A DNA stretch of 19,530 bases from Anaerolineales bacterium. Lineage in GTDB: Bacteria; Chloroflexota; Anaerolineae; 4572-78; J111. Positions within the stretch are counted from its first letter, which is position 1, and every line of letters begins with the position of its first letter. Location: positions 1 through 19,530 of the forward strand of contig JAAUSP010000072.1 in NCBI GenBank assembly GCA_012032575.1. Direction: 5' to 3'. Shown piece after piece: positions 1 through 6,740 of this stretch. The position numbers and the translations under genes were made by a program. The notes beneath the pieces were generated by a model that saw only the letters and a program-made list of their open reading frames with translations, had not been told where the DNA came from and searched no databases.

Positions 1-87
1 CTCGCCGAGCTAGTAAACAGCGCCTCGTGAACGAGGCTAGCCGGATTCATCCGGCGTTGTTTACTAGCCCGGAAATTCATTTCCGGG
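1..87. repeat. Cluster of nested palindromes with TTCA/TGAA loops
   Basis: Four perfect inverted repeats are packed together. An outer 10-bp stem pairs 10-19 (CTAGTAAACA) with 58-67 (TGTTTACTAG). It encloses two hairpins, 23-36 (CCTCG-TGAA-CGAGG) and 41-54 (CCGGA-TTCA-TCCGG). A third hairpin, 68-87 (CCCGGAAA-TTCA-TTTCCGGG), follows directly. A small CTCG-C-CGAG palindrome at 1-9 suggests the cluster continues to the left. The stems differ, but the three inner hairpins all carry the same 4-nt loop (TTCA, or its complement TGAA), and CTAG recurs between them. This resembles REP-type or other dispersed palindromic elements. No transposase is visible, so mobility is only inferred. Confidence 0.75.
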
Positions 88-166
88 TGGGTTAGTCAAA
101 AATTCACCCCAAACAGAAATGTACCCTGAAATAATCGCTTGCCGCAAGGGGAAAATTGCCCCGGCG

Positions 167-195
167 TTGACGCACAACCCGGCAAAGGTTATACT
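167..195 (+). promoter_or_regulatory. Sigma70-type promoter of the beta-propeller-like gene
   Basis: TTGACG at 167-172 is followed after exactly 17 bp by TATACT at 190-195. Each hexamer has one mismatch to consensus. Transcription would begin near 202, leaving a leader of about 57 nt before the ATG at 259. Confidence 0.6.
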
Positions 196-258
196 TCTAT
201 TAGCCTGAAACTGCAATTTCGACGACCGATTTTGTCCGCCTTGATGGAGAAACCAGCT

Positions 259-1285
259 ATGTCTCAACCTGTTAAAATCGCGCTTGGGGTTAGTTTGGGG
301 GTCATCTTATTGCTCTGCTGTTTCTTGCCGCTGGCTTGGCTTGGATACGCTGAATATACTCACTTAACCCAGCCCCGCCCCACGGTCAACCCGGATACCG
401 AGGGTCTCATCGTTACTACCGGCACCTTGGAGGTTGTTGTGCCCCAGGCCAGATGGCCTGATGGGGGTCTTTGTGTCTCCCACCGGGCGCTGGCTGGTTT
501 TTCCAACAGAAAATACTACGCATTGGTTTGTGAGGGATAATCAAACCGGCCAGGAACGGGGGGCTGGGCTTTGATCCCTATAGTGACGTGCGTTGGTTAA
601 CGAAGAGGAATTTGTCGCTGGATGGCGAATTGTTAAGGCATCAGATCTTTCCGTAATTGAGCTACATCCATTTGAAACTCCCGAAGATAATATAGCCGAT
701 TTGGAGATTTTGCGAGGGGCCAAGCGAGTTTATTTGTTGCCGCTGTGGAGTGTAGGCGGAGTTGCTGTAATGAGTGGCGACCCGGCTTACCCCTATGGCT
801 TCGATGCCTTTGAAGCTAAGGGGGCTAAGATACCGCCTTATACAGAAGAGACTTATCAGCTGCTTCGAGAGAGTTTTCCCGAAACGGAGTTTGTGGTGAT
901 TAAAGGTAATTACTTCCAACCTACGGCCGGTATTCGCAACCCGGATTATCTCGATTTTATAGATACCCCTAAAGCCACTTACTGGCATGATGATTTTCCC
1001 TCTCCCGATGGTCGTTTCTATGCCCGAAGTGCGAGTGAGAATTGGGGAACAAATTTAGAAATCTATCAATGTGGGCACAAGCTGGTCGCCCACGCAGTAA
1101 AGGACAAATGGCACATTTATCCTAAAGGCTGGGCGTATGATAGCAGCGGCTTTTACTTTCTGTTGCGTCCCCAAGTCGGTTACTTTACGGCAGGAGAAGT
1201 ACCCATCTCTATCCTAAAGCTCAACCTGCCACCGGAGGTATTAGCCAATACACCACCCTATGAGGGCGAGGAGTTTTGTGAGTGA
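259..1285 (+). CDS. Membrane-anchored beta-propeller-like protein, broken by three frame changes
   Basis: Function not recognised. The start at ATG 259 is chosen because GGAG at 246-249 lies 9 nt upstream. The protein opens with one hydrophobic segment (about residues 7-30) and then an extracytoplasmic part. Coding passes from frame 1 to frame 2 near the G5 run at 462-466 (SPTGRWLVFPTEN is in frame 2), to frame 3 near the G6 run at 558-563 (LGFDPYSDVRWL), and back to frame 2 near 593-598 (VNEEEFVAGWRIV). Frame 2 is then open to 1285. Rejoined, the product is about 340 residues. Blade-like phrases SPTGRWLVF, SPDGRFYA and DSSGFYFLL suggest a WD40/TolB-like propeller, an inference from motif style only. 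The gene may be a true pseudogene or an intact gene with sequencing indels. It stands alone, convergent with its right-hand neighbour. Confidence 0.6.
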
Positions 1286-1319
1286 GTAGCGGGTTAGTTT
1301 GTTACCTTCAAAGAAAACC

Positions 1320-1568
1320 CTACCGATGATTGTAAAACTCCACACTCCAGCGCCACTCGCTGCCATCGGCGGCGTGCCACCAGGAGCGCAGCAGGCCAAC
1401 TTCGCCGCCGGGCAGGATCACCGGGCGGCCTATATCGGCCTCGGTGGGCCAGCAGTCTTCGCGCTCGACCTGCTCGCCCCGGCGGGTCAGGCGAGCCATG
1501 GGCCAGGCGTGGACGAGCAGAACATCGGTCGCATCGAGCCGGCCCCGCGCAAACGGCACGCCTTCCAC
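1320..1568 (-). CDS. Small hypothetical protein, start uncertain
   Basis: Not recognised. From the GTG at 1566-1568 the frame encodes 82 residues, but it is open back to a stop at 1677-1679 (119 codons), and the extra part (FYYHLDSLLPRYSKNPEPP and onward) reads like protein rather than random sequence. No ATG, GTG or TTG occurs in that extra part, so the true start may lie across a frame change or overlap the end of the SEDS-PBP gene. The C-terminus is rich in Trp and charged residues (PGGEVGLLRSWWHA, EWRWSVEFYNHR). There is no membrane segment or known motif. It follows the SEDS-PBP gene on the same strand and could be co-transcribed. A C-terminal extension of that gene in another frame is a less likely alternative. 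Confidence 0.4.
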   Translation of the reverse strand: MEGVPFARGRLDATDVLLVHAWPMARLTRRGEQVEREDCWPTEADIGRPVILPGGEVGLLRSWWHAADGSEWRWSVEFYNHR

Positions 1569-1656
1569 TTTGAAACCGACAGACTGTTCTGAAAAGGGCC
1601 GGCGACTGTGATGAATGGGCGGCTCAGGGTTTTTAGAGTAGCGCGGGAGGAGGCTG

Positions 1657-4252
1657 TCAAGGTGATAGTAGAACTTTCAAGGGCGCGCGGGCAATTCTCA
1701 ACGCCGCCCCGCTGTCCGGTTCAGCCGTCACTACCACCGCGACCACCACGTAGCGAGCCGCAGGACGTTCCACTGCGGCCGCTGGCGTGGGCGACGTTAT
1801 TTGGGTGGGGTCAAGAACAAGCTCAGCCTCAGCCTTAGCCTCAACCTGAAGCGCTTCTGCCGGGGCTAACCCCACCAACCAGCTCAGCGAGCGCTGGCCG
1901 GTTTCCAGGGGTGTCGCCACGCCCTGAAACCCGACCATTTGCCGGTCAACCTGCGACAGCAAAGCCCGCACGTAAGCGGCGGTGTCAGGTCGAAAAGAGG
2001 GGGTGGGTGAAAGCAGCGGGTTGGTTTCTGTTCGATGCAAAAGCGGCGTCGGCAGGCGGCCCGCCAACTCCAGCCCGGCGATGACCCGCGCCAAATGCAG
2101 CGGAGTTACCGCCAGGTCTCTGACCGTGCCCCGATTTTCAAAATCCGGCAGGCGGCCCACCTGCGAGGGCAAACCGGGCAGTGGACGCATCAGCCCCAGT
2201 TGGCGGGCGGTGGCCAGATAACCCGGCTGGCTCAACGGGGCCAGTATCTCGGCCAGAGGCGCAACCAGCGGGTCGGCGGGCAGGGTAGCCCCGGCTTCAC
2301 GCAGGCCAATCAGGCCGACCAACCGGGCCAGGTCGCCCACCGGGAAAAGGCCCTGGGTAGCCCGATTGAGCAAGGGCGCACGCTGATCCTGGCGCAGTAC
2401 ATCCCAATTAGCCTCCAGGGTGTTGGGGTCGTAAGTGGGGTGGCTGGACATGACCAGAATTGCCCCGGTTTCGATCTCCATCACCACTACCGCGCCTTCC
2501 TGGTCGCCCAGGGCCACATCGGCCGCTACCTGGGCCGGCAGGTTAATGGTCAGGGTAATATCTCGGCCAACCAGAGGGCGATGGAGCAGGTCGTCCAGCC
2601 ATTGATCCTCCACACTTTTGCCGGCGACCCCGCGCAAAACCGGATCAAAGACGGCCTCCGTTCCCCCCACCCCATAGCGAATACTATAATAACCCGTTAC
2701 CGAAGACAGGCCAGCGTAGGGATAGCGCCGCTCGGCAATACCCTGTTCATTAATAATGGTTTCCGCCACCGGCACCCCGGAGGCAGTCAGCAGCCGCCCC
2801 CGCCGAATCCCCTGCTCGGCTACTACCGGGCGCGGGTTGTCATCCCGGCGGGTCAAAAAAGGGGCCAGTACCACCTGCCAGAAGATCAACCCTCCGGCCA
2901 CAATCATAAAGCCGGTAAAAAGTCCCCAGGCCAGGGGTAAATGAAAAAGTTTGAACGTTTGAACACTTTTACGCTGTCGCGCAATAAACAACAACATGCC
3001 CACCATCACAAAACTGGTGACCAGGCTGCTGCCGCCGTAGCTGACAAAGGGCAGGGTGACGCCGGTGAGGGGCATCAACTTGAGCGTGCCGGCGGTGATG
3101 GTGAGGGTTTGCAGGCTCAAAATGATCCCGATCCCGGCGGCTAATAGTTGCTCAAAGCTGGTCTGAGCGGCCAGGGCAATAAAAAAGCCCGGCTGGTCAG
3201 CAGGACAAAACAGACCAGCACGGCCAGCGCCCCCAGCAGGCCATATTCTTCGCCAATGGCGGCAAAAACAAAATCGGTATGAACCACCGGAATAGCCGTC
3301 GGCAGGCCCTGGCCCAAGCCCTGACCAAAAATGCCGCCGCTGGCAAAAGCCAGCAGGGATTGGACAATCTGAAAGGAGCGGCCCGCCGGGTCGAGCCAGG
3401 GATTCCAGAAGGCTTCGATGCGCAGCCGAACCACATCGAAGAGGTAATAGCCCAGGCTGCCGGCCCCCATGAGCAGCAACACGCCGGCCCACAGATACCG
3501 TTTTTGGCCGATTGCCACGTACAGCATGGCCAGGAAGGTGCAGAAAAACAGCAGAGCCGCGCCCAGGTCGCGCTGCCAGACCAGCAGAACAATGCTCAGG
3601 CCCCACATTAACAGCATCGGTCCCCAATAGGAGGGATGCGGCATGCCGACCGGACCGATGTAAGCCTTAACCTCGACCAGTTGGCGGCGGCGTCCGGCCA
3701 GGTAAGCAGCCAGGAAGATGACAAGCAGTAATTTGAGCGGTTCGGACGGCTGAAAATAAACCGGCCCCAATTGCAGCCACAAACGGGGACCAAAACCGCT
3801 GGGTTAACCCCAAAGATGAGGGTAGCCGCCAGCAGGATCAAGCCGCCGGTCAACCAGGCATATTTGTAGCGGCGCAGCCAATCGAAGTTGCGCGGCAGCA
3901 GGACCACCCCCAGCAGGGCCACCGTGGCCATCACCAGCCAGGCAAGCTGCGGCAGCACAAACGCCGGGGCCAGCCGGGCAATCAACACCAGCCCCAGCCC
4001 GCTGAGAAAGAAGATCAGCGGCAGCAGAATCGGGTCGCCCGGCTGCCGGCGGCGCTGCACCAGGTAAGCCGAAAGGGTGCTGCATACAATCAGGACAACC
4101 AGGGGTAAAAAAGTGGTCAGACCCAGGTCATTGTTAACCAGGGCCAGTTGGGTCAGGGCCAGGCCGGTGAAGAGCCAGCTCAGCCACAGCAGAGGACCAC
4201 CGACCGCTGACCGCTGACCGCCGTTAGAAAGGCGTGTTGCTATCGCACCCAT
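1657..4252 (-). CDS. SEDS glycosyltransferase (RodA/FtsW family) fused to a degenerate class B penicillin-binding module; two frame changes
   Basis: One gene of about 865 codons read in three frames: 4252 to about 3800, about 3800 to 3187 (a base seems missing after the codons for FGVNP), and 3187 to 1657 (the T6 run at 3181-3186 appears one short). The first half is a multi-pass SEDS polymerase, which joins lipid II into glycan strands. Its motifs are intact: QPSEPLKLLL, QRDLGAALLF, HTDFVFAAIGEEYG (the Asp matching the essential FtsW residue is codon 3273-3275) and PLTGVTLPFVSYGGSS. The second half has a membrane segment, a PbpA-like dimerisation region (GYYSIRYG, VVVMEIETGAILVMSS, DPN) and a transpeptidase-like domain. 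Family transpeptidases have SxxK and KTG; here these read D-L-A-R (Asp codon 2332-2334, Arg 2323-2325) and E-T-G (Glu codon 1903-1905), and no SxN is visible. Transpeptidation is therefore unlikely. ATG 4250-4252 has no clear ribosome site. Confidence 0.85.
4195..4222. repeat. Heptamer tandem repeat inside the SEDS N-terminus
   Basis: Four 7-nt units run without gaps: GACCACC, GACCGCT, GACCGCT, GACCGCC. They encode part of the poorly conserved N-terminal tail of the SEDS-PBP protein before its first membrane segment. A related GACCACC-GACAGCC pair with an inverted copy lies at 4455-4497. Confidence 0.7.
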
Positions 4253-4292
4253 ACAATTCAGATGTTTCTTCTCGAATTCCGCTGAAAAAGAT

Positions 4293-4386
4293 CATGTCAT
4301 TCCGACCGGAGGGAGGAATCTTCTTTACCACTGCCCAATATTTCGGGCAAGGACCGAGATTTCTCGCTGGCGCTCGAAATGACATG
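4293..4386. repeat. 94-bp palindromic intergenic element
   Basis: Perfect 9-bp terminal inverted repeats, CATGTCATT at 4293-4301 and AATGACATG at 4378-4386, bound a segment with a purine-rich GGAGGGAGGAATC stretch near the left end and TCTCGCTGGCGCTCGA near the right end. It sits in the 260-bp gap between MTAP and the SEDS gene and contains no reading frame. It looks like a short non-autonomous dispersed element, REP or MITE-like. Copy number elsewhere in the genome cannot be judged from here. Confidence 0.6.
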
Positions 4387-4454
4387 CCAAGAACCGATCG
4401 GGTTAAATCGTGACGACTTTATGCAGTTATGCCCTGAGCAAATAACTTCTCGCC

Positions 4455-4497
4455 GACCACCGACAGCCGCAAGAGCATTAATTGGCGGTCGGTGGTC
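4455..4497. repeat. Inverted heptamer hairpin downstream of MTAP
   Basis: GACCACCGAC (4455-4464) pairs with GTCGGTGGTC (4488-4497), a perfect 10-bp stem that continues as CCGC/GCGG after a 2-nt bulge. It begins 16 nt after the MTAP stop on the minus strand. No T-run follows on that strand, so it is at best a weak terminator or an mRNA 3'-end stabiliser. Its units match the tandem heptamers at 4195-4222. Confidence 0.5.
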
Positions 4498-4512
4498 TGC
4501 CGGCGGGGGTCA

Positions 4513-5385
4513 TTATGCTTCGTAATACTTACTCAGGAAAAGCTCCAGCTTCGCCCAGGTCTCTGCCGGAACGGCGCTGCGCTCGCGATGGCTGATGATG
4601 GCGGTGGAAAGGGCGTGATGGCAGGGCCAATCCGGGTCGCCGGTAAGCTTGCGGACGGTGTTGCGGATGGCCTGCTTGGCCACTTCGACATTGGCGTTGA
4701 GGTTGGCAATCACCGCGTCTACCGTCACCGGCTCTTTCGACTCGTGCCAGACATCGTAGTCGGTCACGTGGGCCATGGTGGCGTAGGCAATCTCGGCTTC
4801 GGCGGCCAGAAAGGCTTCGGGAATGGTGGTCATGCCAATGATGTCGCAGCCCCACTGCCGGAAAATCCTGCTTTCGCCTTTGGTGCTAAAACGCGGCCCT
4901 TCGATGATGACAAAAGTACCGCCTTTGTGGGCGGCCGCCCCGGTTTTTTGAACCCCTTCGTACAACAGCGCGGCCAGTTCCGGGGCAAACGGCTCGGCTA
5001 CGCTCATGTGGACCACCACGCCGCCGCTGTAAAAGGTCAGCTCGCGGGAGCGGGTCCGGTCAAAAAGCTGGTCGGGGATAACGATGTGGCGGGGGGCGTA
5101 CTCCTCGCGCAGGCTGCCGCAGGCGTTAGCGGCAATGATGTATTTGACCCCCAGGCTTTTGAAACCCCAAATATTGGCCCGGCTGTTCAGTTCGGTCGGG
5201 CTGATGGAGTGCTGTCGCCCGTGCCGGGGCAAAAAGGCCACACGCTGGCCTTCAAGCGTGCCGATAATGTAATTATCCGACGGTGAGCCAAAAGGGGTCG
5301 AAAGGGTCACTTCCTCCACGTCGGTCAGGCCATCCATCTGGTACAGGCCGCTGCCGCCGATAACGCCGATCTTTACTTGGGTCAT
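4513..5385 (-). CDS. mtnP: S-methyl-5'-thioadenosine phosphorylase
   Basis: Cytosolic phosphorylase that splits methylthioadenosine, the by-product of polyamine synthesis, into adenine and methylthioribose-1-phosphate. At 290 residues it is full length for the family. Visible motifs are GVIGGSGLY (7-15), RHGRQH (54-59), the NACGSL loop (87-92), EGPRFSTKGES (162-172), MTTIPEA (185-191) and DYDVW (209-213). The paired Asp of DYDxW point to adenine-type MTAP rather than guanosine/inosine PNP. One oddity is AFLAAEAEI (191-199), where many relatives have LAREAE. The ATG at 5383-5385 has AGGAG at 5397-5401, 11 nt upstream. It lies 80 bp after the M42 gene on the same strand and is probably transcribed from the same promoter, with a heptamer hairpin between them. 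Confidence 0.95.
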   Translation of the reverse strand: MTQVKIGVIGGSGLYQMDGLTDVEEVTLSTPFGSPSDNYIIGTLEGQRVAFLPRHGRQHSISPTELNSRANIWGFKSLGVKYIIAANACGSLREEYAPRHIVIPDQLFDRTRSRELTFYSGGVVVHMSVAEPFAPELAALLYEGVQKTGAAAHKGGTFVIIEGPRFSTKGESRIFRQWGCDIIGMTTIPEAFLAAEAEIAYATMAHVTDYDVWHESKEPVTVDAVIANLNANVEVAKQAIRNTVRKLTGDPDWPCHHALSTAIISHRERSAVPAETWAKLELFLSKYYEA

Positions 5386-5423
5386 TTTGATTTACGCTCC
5401 TGTTAGAGTTTTTACAAGATTCA

Positions 5424-5467
5424 CGTGGTGCGTGGTGCGTAAGATCACGCACCACGCATCATGCATT
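5424..5467. repeat. Heptamer repeat forming a 12-bp hairpin between M42 and MTAP genes
   Basis: Units CGTGGTG, CGTGGTG, CGTAAGA are followed after 2 nt by ACGCACC, ACGCATC, ATGCATT. The two arms pair perfectly over 12 bp (5429-5440 with 5447-5458) around a 6-nt loop. The right arm touches the stop codon of the M42 gene. No T-run follows on the minus strand, so RNA processing or stability is a likelier role than termination. Confidence 0.7.
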
Positions 5468-6578
5468 ACGTCTGGGGAGTCAACTCGGCAATAAAACTTT
5501 CGTCCAGTCCGGCGATAAAGTGGGCCATCAACCGCCCGGCCCGTTCGACATCTTTGGGGTGAACAGTTTCAACCGGCGAGTGCATGTAGCGGCTGGGGAT
5601 GGAGATCAACAGGGTGGGGACACCTTCGCGGCTGATTTCGATGGCATAGGCATCGGTGCCAGCGCCGCTGGGCATCATCTCGCTCTGGTATTTCAGCTCC
5701 AACTCCTGGCAGATTTTGACAAACCGCTTTCGCAGCACCGGATGATTGCTCGGTCCCAAGGCAATGACCGGTCCGGCGTTGAGCTTTACCTCGATCTCTT
5801 CCACATCGGCAAAGGTCACATCAATCACCAGGGCCACATCGGGCTGAATGGCGTAAGCCTGGGTGGTCGCGCCGACAAAACTGCCCCACTCCTCGTCCGC
5901 CGTAGCCACAGCATAGACATCCCACTGGTGGCGCAGCTTTTTTAATTCCTGCAAACAGATGACCATCGCCGCCACCGACGAGCGGTTATCCATCGCTTTG
6001 GCGCTGAGCAGACCGTTCAGCAGTTCGGTGGGGGTGCGGGCAAAGGAGACCAGATCACCCACCTGCACCAGCCGCTCGACCTGGCGCGGCGGCAGACCGA
6101 CGTCAATGTGCATTTCGGCCATATCTACCTTATCATTGGGCTGGTTGGGCGGCAGCAGATGGGGCGGGATCGAGCCGATGATACCCGGCAAATCGCGCTG
6201 GCCGTGAACGACCACCTCCTGGCCCATGAGAATCCGGCTGTCCAGGCCGCCAATTTCGGTAAAGCGTAAAAAGCCCCGGTCAACTTTGGTCACAATCGCG
6301 CCGATTTCGTCCAGATGGGCGGCCAGCATCACTTTGCGATTGACGATTTCGGCGCTCTCTTGAGCATGCTGCTCGCCCAGTTTGATACCGATCACGCTGC
6401 CGATCCGGTCGCGCTCCACCCGATCGGCATAGGGGGCCAGTTCGGCGGCCACGACGGCATGAATACCCTTTTCCCGGCTGTAGCCGGACACGCCGACCGC
6501 CAGCGACAGGCGCTTGAGCAATTCGATGGTGGGTTTGGAGCTATCGTTAGTTTCTTTGGTCATAAGAATGTTCCGCAT
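5466..6578 (-). CDS. M42 family metallo-aminopeptidase
   Basis: Cytosolic, di-metal aminopeptidase of the glutamyl aminopeptidase/TET type, usually assembling into large self-compartmentalised particles that finish peptide degradation. The 370 residues match family length. All expected metal and catalytic residues are visible: H88 and D90 in AAHLDEIG, D197 in AMDNRS, the E229-E230 pair in TADEEWG, D253 in VIDVT, and H333 in YMHSP. Substrate preference cannot be read from the sequence. The first in-frame ATG is at 6578, but the consensus promoter at 6596-6624 predicts transcription starting near 6589, leaving only about 11 nt of leader. The second ATG at 6563 (MTKETND) is therefore a good alternative. 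Neither has a strong ribosome site. It appears to head a two-gene unit with MTAP. Confidence 0.92.
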   Translation of the reverse strand: MRNILMTKETNDSSKPTIELLKRLSLAVGVSGYSREKGIHAVVAAELAPYADRVERDRIGSVIGIKLGEQHAQESAEIVNRKVMLAAHLDEIGAIVTKVDRGFLRFTEIGGLDSRILMGQEVVVHGQRDLPGIIGSIPPHLLPPNQPNDKVDMAEMHIDVGLPPRQVERLVQVGDLVSFARTPTELLNGLLSAKAMDNRSSVAAMVICLQELKKLRHQWDVYAVATADEEWGSFVGATTQAYAIQPDVALVIDVTFADVEEIEVKLNAGPVIALGPSNHPVLRKRFVKICQELELKYQSEMMPSGAGTDAYAIEISREGVPTLLISIPSRYMHSPVETVHPKDVERAGRLMAHFIAGLDESFIAELTPQT

Positions 6579-6595
6579 TTGGTTTAAGGCTAAGG

Positions 6596-6624
6596 ATTAT
6601 AAGCGCAGGGCAGACAGGTGTCAA
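6596..6624 (-). promoter_or_regulatory. Perfect consensus sigma70 promoter for the M42-MTAP unit
   Basis: On the minus strand TTGACA (6619-6624) is followed by exactly 17 bp and TATAAT (6596-6601), matching consensus at all 12 positions. Predicted start of transcription is near 6589. Such a promoter suggests strong, constitutive expression. Confidence 0.8.
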
Positions 6625-6650
6625 CTGAGACTCTACAGCACATTAACACC

Positions 6651-6680
6651 TTTACTAAAAATTTATAGAAAAAATAAGAT
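6651..6680 (+). promoter_or_regulatory. Possible weak promoter of the chemoreceptor gene
   Basis: TTTACT (6651-6656), 18 bp, then TAAGAT (6675-6680); each hexamer matches 4 of 6 consensus bases. The region is very AT-rich, so chance matches are easy. The rest of the 162-bp gap between the divergent M42 and chemoreceptor genes shows only the M42 promoter. Confidence 0.25.
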
Positions 6681-6740
6681 TAATGCTAGATAATAGGAGT
6701 TGCTGCGTGCGGTATGTGAATTGAATATAAGGAGTTTAAA

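Noticed and set aside
2035..2940. Plus-strand open frame of 301 codons within the PBP half
   Set aside because: It is antisense to a region with clear PBP similarity, and its Gln/Gly/Arg-rich composition is typical of a shadow frame.
3181..3186. Programmed ribosomal frameshift at the T6 run in the SEDS gene
   Set aside because: Five unrelated genes have similar breaks, and no stimulatory structure or internal start pattern supports recoding. Sequence error is simpler.
4455..4497. Intrinsic terminator of MTAP
   Set aside because: The stem is good but no T-run follows on the minus strand. It was kept as a repeat hairpin only.
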